Origin: Magicicada septendecula
Taxonomy: Eukaryota; Arthropoda; Insecta; Hemiptera; Cicadidae
Reading direction: 5' to 3'
Assembly: GCA_034769895.1 (NCBI GenBank)
Contig: CM068372.1
Span: 379,161,910 to 379,225,909, forward strand
DNA: 64,000 bases
Part shown: one piece after another, positions 1 to 10,979 of the stretch
How the letters are laid out: each line of letters begins with the position of its first letter
Numbering within the stretch: the first letter of the stretch is position 1
Notes under the pieces: generated by a model
Seen by the model: only the letters and a program-made list of their open reading frames with translations
What the model was told of the DNA's origin: nothing
The model's database searches: none
Program-made: the position numbers and the translations under genes

Positions 1-907
1 CTCGCCGAGTTTAGAGCTGAGCCTCAGGAAGATGCCACAGTGACACACGGTTTCAACTTACACGTTTGACAAAAATATATTTACTTTGCTATCTCATCTT
101 TTACTACCCATCTAATGCTTTCTTTGTAAATACGCTTTTTTAAATTTAGTTTTCTGATTCGTACTTTTACTCCTTCGTTGTTCGTTACGCTGTTTATCCT
201 CGAATTTTGTCACGGACATAATTAAAATATCATTTGTTTCACGGTGCCAATGTTTGTGAGCCATATAGAACACTAATGTTCTAACCTTACTCTTTCCTAT
301 CTTAGTTAGTTATAACTAGCGCCCTGCTGTACATGCCAATCGCAGATAAATTTATAGAAGAACTACTATCTATACTACTATTAACCGTTAATATTAAGTT
401 GAATCACAACTGAAACATCAGCAGGCCTGCATAAAAATGATGACACTGGGAGGGGCTGATCTATGATTTATATTTTATAAAAAATGATAATAACATAATG
501 GCCAGAAATAATATACCATGTACTTTTAAGAAATATTTTTATACATGAGGTATTGTCACGACGGTTTGCACATCGTCCCGTTATATAGTCACGTCATTTA
601 TCTTTCAGCTCAACGTAGCATATGGAAGCTGACATTATATCATACTTCAATACAAGAACACCAACGACGCGACTGTGAGAAGTTAAATTTTTCAGTTACT
701 TGCTGCGAGACGAAAGCGACTAAACTGACGCTGTGTAAACAGCGCTTGCAGTGGCAGTTTGTGGTACTAGAGTGCACCACCTGCCACTGTATTCAGCCGT
801 CATTCGTTTTATCCCTACTACTAGTTGTGTTTTCTGTACAGTATTACAAGCCTGTCAGCGAGCTTGCGTTCACTGGTTGCAAAGCTCCAGTTCTCAAACC
901 AACGAAC
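1..907. other. no recognised feature
   Basis: AT-rich sequence with short open frames only. The longest (545-943, + strand) has no recognisable domain and runs into the LINE tail at its 3' end, so I do not call it a gene. Confidence 0.5.
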
Positions 908-1275
908 CTCATCATCATCATTATCATCAACCTCAAGGATTAGGCTCATCCTGAACCTGTTCCGGGACCCAATTCGGTTTCGCCCGTCCTACATCTCTCT
1001 TCACCACCGGTCTATATTCCATTGGTAGCAGTGGAATCCTGTCACCTACCATTCTTCCCAAATGTTCACACCACCTACTTTTGTTGCTCCTTAGCTGTTC
1101 CAACAATGGGTCGACCTCCACTTCTGCCCTTATATAGACATTCTTCTTTCTATCGAGAATGGTACAGCTGGAGTACTCCTCATAAACCTTATACTTGTTT
1201 CCTTCTTTGTCTTATTTTTAAGTTATCTGGGAATTGTTCCACAGTTATTCCTAAATATTTTAAATTTTGTTTTAA
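908..1275 (-). pseudogene. LINE ORF2 C-terminal fragment with 3' tail
   Basis: On the - strand this encodes pieces of the C-terminus of a non-LTR retrotransposon polyprotein. The frame 1121-933 contains a W-C-E-H-L-x-R-M stretch followed by DRIPLLPMEYRP and a degraded VGRAK.NW segment, the usual end of these LINE proteins. Upstream (1275-1190) other frames resemble the preceding FKYLGI...T(R)K region, so the copy is frameshifted. The 3' end runs into a short ATCATC-type microsatellite (908-930), the tail also seen in other copies here. It is a dead fragment; the full-length source element is not in the window. Confidence 0.7.
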
Positions 1276-1732
1276 ATTTTAATTTAATACATGAAATATT
1301 TAATTAAATTAAATTAATTAAACAAAATCAAACAAAATTAAATTAAATTAAATTAAAATAAAAAATATTAAACCAACTAACCTATTTATGTATATTATTA
1401 TGTTGATGAAATAGTACCACATCGCTCAGTGCGTACGTGACTCAAGGCACGCATCAGCACGTGCGATTGTTCTAAATGTTTACAGATCATTATACGTGGC
1501 AGAATTACGTTCTAGATCACGTAAATACCGATGGCCCCATCCACACGTTTACTCGTCTACTCTTCCAGCATTCACGTCCGCTAGATCACTACACTGCAAG
1601 GCGGCGGAAGTATAAATACTTGATTTTGAAGCGGCACAGTTTAGTTATACCTGGAGATATTCAGGTGCGGTTTGGTGTGCTGTGGCAAAGTGATCATTGT
1701 GTTAATTAGTGCAGAGTTGTAATATGGTAACA
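1276..1732. other. AT-rich spacer with (AAATT)-like low complexity
   Basis: 1280-1375 is a simple AAATTAAATT-type run. The rest has no recognisable gene; the + frame 1476-1709 has no known domain. Confidence 0.5.
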
Positions 1733-1856
1733 TTTCTTCTTCTTCTTCTTCTTCTTCTTCTTCTTCTTCTTCTTCTTCTTCTTCTTCTTCTTCTTCTTCT
1801 TCTTCTTCTTCTTCTTCTTCTTCTTCTTCTTCTTCTTCTTCTTCTTCTTCTTCTTC
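1733..1856 (+). repeat. (TTC)n microsatellite, about 41 units
   Basis: Uninterrupted TTC/CTT repeat. It lies exactly at the 3' end of the - strand LINE fragment 1857-2470, so on that strand it reads as an (AAG)n tail. The poly-Leu and poly-Glu open frames here are only translations of the repeat. Confidence 0.97.
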
Positions 1857-2470
1857 AAGGATTAGCTTATATAAACCTGTTACGACAACCATTTCATCCT
1901 CGGACGACCCATGTCTCTTCTACTAATGGCTTTATAGTTCAGTGCCGCTTTCGGCAATCGATCCTCCTCATCCGTTGCAAATGATTCTACCAGTGTCTTC
2001 TGTAAGCTGAAATAATTTCATTTATGTCCTCTACTTCAAGTTCTGCTCTGGTATCCTTATTCCTTATTTTATCTTACAAGGTATAGTTTAAAGTACATCG
2101 AAGAAACTCTATTTCACCACTGTGAATCTTGCTGCATTCCTTTTTTCTCATGACCCACGCCTCACTTGCATGTATCAATGTGGGTATTGCAATTATCTTA
2201 TAAAATTTAATCCTTGTGCTGTGTCTTGTTTTATTTAAAAGATTTCTGAGAATCATTCCACAAATATTTGTAAATTTTTTTGTCTTCTCATTTATATCAC
2301 ATTCAGACTCATAGCTTACTGCACATCCAAGATATTTAAAACGGTTCACTTGCCCTGAAGTTCTGTTGTTTATAACTATCTTAGTCCTCACTAGATATTT
2401 ACTTTCTAAGGCTATGGTTTTAGCCTTTTTTACTGAAATTTTCAGTGAGTACCCTCTTCCTACTTCTTGT
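1857..2470 (-). pseudogene. LINE ORF2 C-terminal fragment, (AAG)n-tailed family
   Basis: The - frame 2391-2074 encodes a typical LINE post-RT segment: VNRFKYLGCAVSYES, then RIKFYKIIAIPTLIHASEAW and a metal-poor C-terminal region (GEIEFLR). Frame is lost below 2074, but nucleotide similarity continues to the (TTC)n tract. The block 1857-2090 is clearly the same family as 63575-63830, which also abuts a (TTC)n tract, showing the tail belongs to the element. 5'-truncated and inactive. Confidence 0.8.
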
Positions 2471-2574
2471 AAGGTGACGTTTATTGGACTTTAATCTGAA
2501 TTATTCTATAAGAATGAGAGGTTGATTACTTTTGTTACTTTGTTGCATTGTGTTTAATTAATGTTTGTAATTAG

Positions 2575-2762
2575 TGACTTCACTGATGTTAGTTATTCTG
2601 TTTTTACTGAACAACACAAGGATCGTTGGGTCCGTGCTCGTGACAATATGAGCTCTTGGTATAGCTCTGTGTGACCAAGAAAAACAGTTTTGCGCCATAT
2701 TAGATTTTACGACTTTGACATTATTCCCTATCGGTAGATGAAGCAAGTACTGTAGACGCAGA
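2575..2762. repeat. dispersed repeat shared with 30062-30238
   Basis: From about 2620 to 2760 the sequence is close to identical with 30082-30235 (GGATCGTTGG..., AGATGAAGCAAGTACTGTAGACGCAGAT). The left part (2575-2650), read on the - strand, is a terminus of the TGTTACG/TGTCACG family described under 56476-57419. It ends in an A22 run (2785-2806). Confidence 0.75.
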
Positions 2763-2784
2763 TATGAGTAATTGAGTAGTCTTT

Positions 2785-2806
2785 AAAAAAAAAAAAAAAA
2801 AAAAAA
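2785..2806 (+). repeat. poly(A) run
   Basis: Twenty-two consecutive A residues after the dispersed repeat, compatible with a retroposition tail; it is followed by a short (TA)n. Confidence 0.9.
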
Positions 2807-2865
2807 GGTACTATATATATATTCAATCACTTTCTGCTACAGTCCGTTTCTTGATGTATATAATA

Positions 2866-3043
2866 CATTTAATATTTATAATGAATTGACCTCAAGATAT
2901 TTTTTTTCCTTATTAGGAACATGTTTCGGGTACCATCTTGTACCCATCTTGAAGGCTGAGGATTGGTACAAGATGGTACCCGAAACATGTTCCTAATAAG
3001 GAAAAAAAATATCTTGAGGTCAATTCATTATAAATATTAAATG
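2866..3043. repeat. perfect 79-bp-arm palindrome (foldback)
   Basis: 2866-2944 and 2965-3043 are exact reverse complements (including an 8-nt T run) around a 20-nt loop. No transposase is present. The arm sequence includes GGTACCCGAAACATGTTCC, and the loop/right arm carries a CTGAGGA...GAAAC module. It could be a foldback MITE or head-to-head termini of a retroelement. The absence of arm divergence implies recent origin or gene conversion. Confidence 0.95.
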
Positions 3044-4770
3044 TAAATTTATTTTATTTGTGATTGAGGAGCCCCACGCTTTTGGGAGACAATTTATATA
3101 ACAACACACAGGTTGCAAATTTAATGTAATTTAATTTGTGTAGTTCCAAAGTTTATATGACATTACTGGTAAAGTGTAGCAATTAATGGGGTTTGGTGTA
3201 ATGGTAATAAGAGTAGTCATTGATTGAATTGTAACGAGTTATCATAATTTATTCATAAATCACAAGCGTGTTTAAAAAAAATCTCATTTACTTCGCCATA
3301 AATATTCATTATTGTTTGCGTAAACGTTCAATTGTTGCAGTACATTTATCATAAAATAAATCTTATCTTCTATAGTAACAAAAGTATATTCTAAACATTT
3401 ATTTCTTATCGTAAATCTCCACTGCTCAGTCTGACTGTGTGCTTTACTGCAGTTTCGTTTTATTCTCTTTATACAACTTCCAACTACGTTACTTTATGCA
3501 TTGCATACATCTTAATCATTGATAAAATTTAAATTGACTAAATTAATTGTTAATCATGAAAGAAAATATTTATCGAATTTAAATTAGATTCTCTTATCTC
3601 TATCTCTATATTTTACATAATTCTTATTTATTTTTTAAAATTTCAAAGTGTATTTTCAATGTCTTTAGTCTTTACAAATTACAAATTGATTATTTGTCAC
3701 CTCGATTCTGTAGATCGTACCCATGCCCTCCGTTGATCCGTAGGTCCTCTTCTGACGGAGTTCCCTGCACGTTCCCCCGGTTCCACTTGTCGTCCTCCAG
3801 TTACTCATCCCTCATGGTTGCTGTAGTGTAGAGTGATATGTTGCTCTGCATCAGCTGCTGTTGCTCTATCCGACGCCTCTGCTGTTCAATATAGAGTTCC
3901 TCTACATGACGTACCCTCGTAGCTTGATTTGAGTGACGGACGTTTGTGTGTAGACATCGTCAAGTACGTTCTATAATCGTATTCGTAACGAGACTAAGAG
4001 TTAATGTTTGATACTTATATGAACATAGCGTCCATCCGCCTTTACTGTTTAATTAAGAAAATTTAAAATTCGCGTCGATACTGGACATAGCGTCCCGCCT
4101 CTACTGAAGACTGATTGAGAAGAACTTGGCTTCTTCCGTGCCCTTATTTATATCCGACCATCGTATCGCACCTGTTGGAACAGAATTCTGCCTGTCAGAA
4201 ATTGCTTGGTGGCGTCAGTTCCCCCACTATCGTCCAATTTCATATTTTCGCACATTTCTGCCAATAGCAATCTCTACTGTTCACTACAGGATGCTCTAAT
4301 GATGGATAATTTAATTACACATGTTCAATGTAATTACCATCGTAATCGCATACTTCGTGTAATTACTACGCTCTTAAAATCGCACTGAATTCGCACTGCA
4401 CGTCCTTTTCTCTCCGTTTTCTCACTACACATGTGTATTAATTTTATACATATTTAGGAGTCTTTGAATGTTTTCTATCATTTATGGTTTTCTTATAATT
4501 AAATAAAAACTATAATTTAACACCTATTTAGTGTGAGATTGCAAACTTTCATGCTCGAACCGGCCTCACTCACACACATTATTTACTACTGTACATACTC
4601 TCAGCGACAATCGCGTGATAGAGCAGGTCGGTTCATGCATGTCTACATGCCGTATTTATAACAACTCAGCTTTCAATCTCAGACCTGCTTATTTATTACA
4701 TACTTATTAATTTAATTTGAATATATAATCTATTACATGCACAGTACAGCATGTGATTGTACTGTCGCAA
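3044..4770. other. no recognised feature
   Basis: AT-rich with two moderately GC-rich patches (3710-3970 and 4070-4280). No open frame with known domains and no clear repeat partner inside the window. Confidence 0.5.
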
Positions 4771-4805
4771 TATATATATATATCTATATATATATATATA
4801 TATAT
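4771..4805. repeat. (TA)n microsatellite
   Basis: About 17 TA units with one C interruption. Confidence 0.95.
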
Positions 4806-7800
4806 TGCAACGATACTCTTAACCACTCACTTTTGCACATATGCTATTACTCATTTGTGCGCATTTACCCACGTCTCGAAGGTATACTCTTCTTCTGCAG
4901 GATTTACCTTGATGTTTCCCAGCTAGGTCGCAGGCTTTGGTAGTTAATTGAGGGTGGATAAGCACGTGAATATCGTTACAAGTAAAGAGTACAGAGGATT
5001 TAGTACTGGTTGTGAAATTAGTACGACTTTGTTAATAAAATTATATTCATTTTGTTTATTAATTAAAAACTGCAAATTGTCATGTTATTAATTAGTGTGT
5101 GGGTTAAATAATATTGAAACCCTTATATTCATTATATTCACTTATACGAATATCGTATAATTATAACGTGGCAAAATCTTATCTCTTATAGTCTAATACA
5201 CATTATACACAAAAATAAGACATATATGACCTGGAATATTTACACAGACATATAATACATAACACACATTTTCTTACAATGCGTGATTAACACGTACGAA
5301 GTTGAATATTAATATTGACTTAGCAAGTGTGGTTTTTCTTATTATGTACCACTTAATTAAACAAATTAAATAATTAAACATTTATAAAAATTCTAATAGA
5401 GACCATTCTATTATTTTATTTAACTATACTCCTAATGACTCAATTAATTAATATCTACAATTGAAGTAAACTTTCGTACTTGATTTTACGTTACAGTTAC
5501 TTGATTTTAATTATATAATAAAAATATAATAAAATATGGTTTCTCTAATTACCAATTATTTATGAGATTAATAAGTTTTATGTTCTTTGTTATAAATTAT
5601 TATTCTCTGAACTTTTATTAATTATTCATTATGAAAATAAAAAATAATAATGTTTATGTAAACTTCGATATGGAATCTAGAGCCTTCTTTTGATAGACCT
5701 CAGGGTCATTTATAAGATTATAAATGTCTGACTTCACCTGCATATTTATGCAACCATTTAACTGTGTTGTTACCGTCACCTGGACTCTCGAGTTTTGGGA
5801 TCCCCTTCCGGTATCACCTTCTCTGTCTCTGCGTCGTTTGGAATTACTCTCTCCGTCTAATGGATGCTGAGTTCTGACATGGACCTCTGGTCGTGATGAT
5901 GTACGGCTAGCTGTCGCTGCGTGTGGCTGTCCCTGCGTCCTCTAGTATATTGCTCTGGTTCCTCTCCTCTCCTCGTCTTTTCCCTCGTGGAAATAAACAA
6001 TCAAATTTTTTGACTTTCTAAAAAAAAGATTGACTCGTTCTCCCCCTGTAAATATGCCCCTGCTTACACTTCTTTGTCACTGAAAAATGAAAAATAATTT
6101 CTCGCCTAACTTTTCTTTCTCGTCCAAACAAATGAATATCAATTGAGATAAATATGGATATAAATGGCGGAATCCAAAGCTGTCCAGGGAGTTCTTCCAA
6201 TTTTGATTTTTAGGAGCATGAGTGTGGGGCGGCGCGTTATCGTGTAAAAGCAAAACACTAAGGGTTGAAATCTCAGCAGTAGAAAACTTTGTGTTTTAGA
6301 GTGCTTGTAGATAAAGAATTTTGTCCATGTTTTTATGTAAAAAATAAAAAAAAAACAATTTTAACTGCAAAAAAATCGAGAGCATTATAAAGTTCTGAGA
6401 TTAGAGCGGGGGGATAATTTTAGAACAACATAATTTTTTTGCTGATATCAGAATTGCTACTACGCGCCATTACCTTCTGTTAATGCTTCCTTATGGTCGT
6501 TATAACGTTGGATTACTCCAAATACTAATGACTTAAGTCTGTTCCGCATTAAAGCTTGCTTCAGTTTATGTTGTGGAAAGGATATAATTAGTCGTAATTA
6601 AACATAAACGTAAATATGCTGCGGTTGGCTGGTGTAATGGATTTCTGCTGCCCCGACTGCAATAAACCTTCTTTATGTTAGTTTATTTTGTAAAGTGCAT
6701 AATTGATGTGCAAAGTTCGTGGAGTTTTATAATTAAAATAGAGTTGAATTTGATGTTCTTTTAGCAGATTTCAACGATATAGGAAATCATAAAGCACACT
6801 AGTTTACCAGATTCCATAAAAAAAAAATTCGTTAGTTTCTCTATTAACATAGAATTGTTTCGATTGTTATTGACTTAAAAGTCTCTGATGATGCTGATTT
6901 TTTTCAGTGAAACGTGCGTAGGTATTGAAACAACAAAATCGCAATACTCCACTTGCAGAAGAAACCGTATGAAACAATATCACAATATTAAAAAAAAATT
7001 GTACAAACAGGTAAATTTGCTTTGAGTTACACCAGGTTAAATGATCCGTGAAGTTTAAGAATAGAGCGGAAATTATGTTTCTGTCATTGTTAACAGTTTT
7101 GCCATTCTAACAGTTTTTGCAGTAGACTGGACTCTACTGACTGTTGACCAACAATTAGATTGTTAATCTAGTTGTTTCATCCAACAATCGCAATCACCGA
7201 TTCCAGCCTACTGAAGATGACTCCAGACGAAGCTACCGAAACGTGTAGTGCAATCTCAATTAATGAAATAGGGCCGCCACCGCCGATTAGTTCATACTTC
7301 TAGCAGTTTTAATTTGTTACTTTGTTCAATCTATATTGATATGTTTTGTTGCTTTTCGGAATTAGTGCTAAAAATAACAGCAATATGGCCTTATTTTTAA
7401 GTACATGGAGCTAAAGTGTGGTCATTACCAAAGAACGTCAGAAATAAGTAAGAACCATAGAATTAGATTACATGCAAATCAGATGAAATTAGCTTACAAA
7501 ACAAATACGCTTAAGTTAAGTCATTATAGAATGTTGTTGACATTTGTAGTGGCTCTGGGAGAGGGAATTGATGTTTTGATCCTCCCCATAGTTACATCAC
7601 ACTGATTCCAATAATGGTGTACAAAATGTTTACTGGTTTACGAAGCGTTTTTCCCATATAATTTTATAAACACATTTTATAAATTCTGTATTTCTCAAAG
7701 CTTCTGAGTAAACCAACGCGATCAAGAGTCAAATAAATAGGATGGGAGCTGATTTAAGAACATTCTATCTTGGTTATTTGTTATTCAAATTAAAGGTAAT

Positions 7801-8466
7801 AAATCTTATAGCTTTAATTTAGTTCTAAATTTGTAATTTTAATAAAGCTTATAAAAATGAGTCTTTTTGAAGACATTTGGAAAACTCAGTTTTATTACCT
7901 TTTTTTACTTTAATTTAAAGTATGTCTTAGTTTATGTTAAACTACGTTAATGTTTATGTAAAACCAATCGATAAAATCTTCTTTTGTCGCAATTAAAGTC
8001 AATAAACTGCTAGTTTCCCCGTGCAAAGACGACGCTTAAAATCATACAGACATTAGACTAGAAGAGTTATGACGTAGACAACCCTGTAAGGGGAATGTGT
8101 CTAAGAAAGATAAAGGTTCGTTAATAAAGACTCTGTCTTCCTTTGGGGGGGAAAGCGCGGAAGTAACTGTGTTTTAAGGATTATCTTAAATACCCTACGT
8201 TAACCAAATGTTGAACTATTTTCATTATTACGAAAACTCCATCAATTTATGTTGCGTTACGCGGCTGACAATAGACTAAACATTACTGTTGAGAGAAAAA
8301 ATGTTACTACAGCTGGCAAAACGGAAGTTTACTAGTGTTGCCAAGAACATTCGTCAAAATATCTCTTTCAGAAAACAGAATATTGGCGAGCGCAAATACT
8401 TTTTGAATGCCCCTCGTGCGACAGAAACTGTACGTTAATATACCGAGCGACGTGTAGCTGTGTTAG
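4806..8466. other. intergenic AT-rich DNA without recognised genes
   Basis: No coding region of credible length or domain content. Contains the CTGATGA...GAAACG module at 6885-6914 and a weaker CTGAAGA...GAAACG at 7210-7242 (see findings). Otherwise I see nothing I can name. Confidence 0.5.
6885..6914 (+). ncRNA. hammerhead-like core (candidate)
   Basis: CTGATGA, one T, then a GCTGA/TCAGT stem with a T-rich loop, then GAAACG. This matches the catalytic core strings of a hammerhead ribozyme, but the T between core and stem II is unpaired and I could not find convincing stems I and III. Probably a degraded retroelement relic. Confidence 0.3.
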
Positions 8467-8700
8467 GAATGAAGTTACTCGTTAGTCGTATTTTAAACTG
8501 AACACAATTTATTTGCCGTTAATAAAAACTACTTGTCTCTTGGCGTCACATCGCGAGATAATTAATGGGACACTAAAGTATAGTCGTAGTGTGGCTCAGG
8601 TACTCGTTAATACTGGAAATTACTGCATCTCGTTAGTAGTTACACGACGAAAGAATAGTTAGTCGCATTTGTTGTATTGATTGCGATTGGGATTGCGAGA
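8467..8700. repeat. direct repeat, copy 1
   Basis: About 230 bp repeated at 9149-9360, 682 bp downstream, at roughly 85-90% identity by eye (shared AACTACTTGTCTCTTGGCGTC and TGCATCTCGTTAGTAGTTAC). No coding capacity; possibly the termini of a small element or a segmental duplication. Confidence 0.85.
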
Positions 8701-9148
8701 CTACAATTTTATTGAATAGAATTTAGCACTACCCTTTAAGTCACCACCTCTTACAAACTTGATAAACAGAAGTATGTCGTAATAGAAGAAAACTCAGCCT
8801 CCTAAATCGAGGCAAGGATGGGCCATTTCTAAATATAAATCATCATCACCTTCTTCTTCTTCTAGTGACCCGCCTAACCAGGCATTGACAACTCCCACTT
8901 CAAATTATGTGTTTATATTTTCTCGGCCTTGTGCAGATCGAGAAAGACTTTGTTTCTTATCTTTGCAATTTTTTCCCTCTCTGTCTTCTTTAAACACTAA
9001 GTTTGTTTTAAAGGTACTGTAATTTCGAGGGCTTGTGGGCGAATGATTTAATAATGAACCCACACTCCAGTTACGTGTGCCATTGGAGCACATTATACCA
9101 CTATTGTCTACTGTAAATGTTGGTTAACGACCTGTTGGATTGCCAGAG
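8701..9148. other. spacer between direct repeats
   Basis: No coding potential recognised. Includes a short (TTC)5 tract near 8855 and a - frame 9093-8905 without known domains. Confidence 0.5.
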
Positions 9149-9360
9149 ATAAAGTTACTCGTTAGTCATGTCTTAAACTGAACACAAGACGTAGCAATTT
9201 ATTTGGAATTAATAAAAACTACTTGTCTCTTGGCGTCGCGTAGCGAGATAACTAATGGTACACTAAAGTATAGTCTTAGTGTGGCTTAGGTACTCGTTAA
9301 TACTGAAAATTACTGCATCTCGTTAGTAGTTACACGAGGAAAAAGTAGTCGTATTTGTCG
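9149..9360. repeat. direct repeat, copy 2
   Basis: Partner of 8467-8700 in the same orientation. It has a short insertion (AGACGTAGC) and scattered substitutions relative to copy 1. Confidence 0.85.
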
Positions 9361-9489
9361 TTCTGGTTATCGGTTTCCAGGAGTTGATAAGTGAAGACGA
9401 TATTGTAAATTCTATGTATTTTTGTCTTTCCCTCTTTTATTCCATATATCTGTTTATTGTTATAAAAAAATACCATTGGCATAAGACAA

Positions 9490-9880
9490 ATCAGCACTAG
9501 GAACTCTGAGAACGATGTGTACATTAATATCACAAAAGGGGATGTCAGGTGAAGAACAACAAATAAAGCCGGATCACAATTCGAAAATCAAGAAGACAGG
9601 AAAAAAGATTGTTATAAATGGAAAAACAAAGAGAGAGGAAGAAAAGGAGAGAGGGAGAGAGTGTGAGGGATTTGTCAGGTTGGAAATGTCAATCAGCTGA
9701 CATACAACTTGATTGATGGAACACAAATAACGAATGTTTGTACAATAAACACATGATGTTTGGCCAAACGGTCCACCAATAAATTGGCTTTGCTTTGTCA
9801 AATAATTTCCTGTTTATCGTTTCCGACTTGTGCTCCAATTGAACCAACTACCGAACTACAGTTAACCTAAATCACTCTAT
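9490..9880 (+). repeat. dispersed repeat X, intact reference copy
   Basis: Matches 10499-10589 (left half) and 25804-26085 (right half), which are the same repeat split by nested insertions. Shared stretches include AAAAGGGGATGTCAGGTGAAGAA and GAATGTTTGTACAATAAACA. Function unknown; no protein domains in its frames. Confidence 0.85.
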
Positions 9881-9884
9881 ATTC

Positions 9885-10295
9885 GTCATCATCACCACTC
9901 CCAAGGATTGGGATCTAGACCTGTTCCGGAACCCATCTCCTCCTCGGTCTACCGACATCTCTCTTCCTAGTAGGGTGCCTTGTAACCCAAGGCAGCCACG
10001 GGTAGACGGATATCAGACATGCGGTTCAAGTTTCACACCAAGTGTTCTCCTTCTGTGGTCTTCAATCTTCTGGTGCAACGATACAATGTTTAATTCGCGT
10101 CTAATATCCTCGTTCCTTTTCCTATTTAGCAGAGAACAATGTTGCGTCTTTCTTAAAAATTTAATTTCAGCTGCCTCAATCCTCTGTGCGTCCCTTTTGC
10201 CAAGAGTCCATGTCTCACTAGCAAACAGGAATGTGGGGGCAGCTACAGTTTTATAAAATTTTATTCGGGTATCCTTCCGTGTTTTATATCCTTTC
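9885..10295 (-). pseudogene. LINE ORF2 C-terminal fragment
   Basis: The - strand of this block is the same LINE family as 59655-60060 (about 85% identical by eye): KLYK..AAPTFL.ASETWTLGKRDAQRI, then RNEDIR and a KIEDHR-type segment, ending near an ATCATC tail at 9885-9900. Several frameshifts; 5'-truncated. It lies directly downstream of repeat X. Confidence 0.75.
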
Positions 10296-10498
10296 CTTGG
10301 ATGGATGATTTACGCGACCAAATTTCAAACAATTATATATGCAGTCCGAGAACCAACACGCCAAAGCCAGAAAATAACATCAGACGTTCAACTACAGGAT
10401 GTCGGTCATGAATCAACAAATCAGAATACATCAACGCATTGGTCCAATAACACGACGTTTTTCCAACCACAGGTCAACGGACGTACGGCCCAAACAAA
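10296..10498. other. unrecognised spacer
   Basis: An open + frame covers it (10305-10508), but it has no recognisable domain and ends inside repeat X. Confidence 0.4.
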
Positions 10499-10589
10499 TC
10501 AGCATTAGGAGCTGATCACAAAAGGGGATGTCAGGTGAAGAATAACAAATGAAGCCGGATCATAATTCAAAAATCTAGAAGACAGGAAA
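10499..10589 (+). repeat. repeat X, left half (split copy)
   Basis: Same sequence as 9520-9603. It ends in AGACAGGAAA (10580-10589), which recurs at 25804-25813 where repeat X resumes: a 10-bp target-site duplication around the inserted LINE. Confidence 0.85.
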
Positions 10590-10979
10590 TAAGGCTGTTT
10601 GGGGTCGATCAGGCTATTCTCTCGGAGTCTGAAAACAGATTGCAGATGGGTATACATTTTTTTTAATGGAATTTTCAAAGACTCTGGATTGCAAATATCC
10701 ACAATTAAAACCAAGGTGATGGCTTTTTGTGGAACTGATCCCGTACGGGCAAAAATTGTTATAGATGGTACTTTTCTGGAACAAGTTAGCAGTTTTGAAT
10801 ACCTGGGCTACAGTGTGTCTTATAATGGAAGCAACAACGTGGTGCATAAGTTGCATAAGTTCAACCTTATGTGCGGGACCATCAGGCGAACACTTAAGTC
10901 AGCAAGTAAAGAACACGCCTAAAATTCTACAAGGTGATGGCTCTCCCCACTCTTTTTTATACGTCTGAAAATTGGACTT
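10590..10979 (+). pseudogene. LINE ORF2 fragment, left half (interrupted by element A)
   Basis: Encodes the post-RT part of a LINE polyprotein: LQISTIKTKVMAFCG, then FEYLGYSVSYNGSNN and LMCGTIRRTLKS. It breaks at 10979, where element A begins, and resumes at 25443. The paralogue at 30455-30975 is continuous across the same junction, confirming that the two halves were one unit. 5'-truncated at 10590. Confidence 0.85.
10976..10979 (+). repeat. target-site duplication of element A (ACTT), left
   Basis: ACTT here and at 25443-25446. The uninterrupted paralogue at 30640 has one such copy (GCACTTTAACGAAAGG), as expected for a 4-bp duplication. A following T makes the exact edge ambiguous by 1 bp. 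Confidence 0.85.

Noticed and set aside
1641..1984. Poly-Glu and poly-Leu frames
   Set aside because: Direct translations of the (TTC)n microsatellite.
4737..4943. Frame with poly-(Ile-Tyr)
   Set aside because: Translation of the (TA)n microsatellite.
7210..7242. Another hammerhead-like module (CTGAAGA...GAAACG)
   Set aside because: Core strings are present, but the intervening sequence does not form a stem II.
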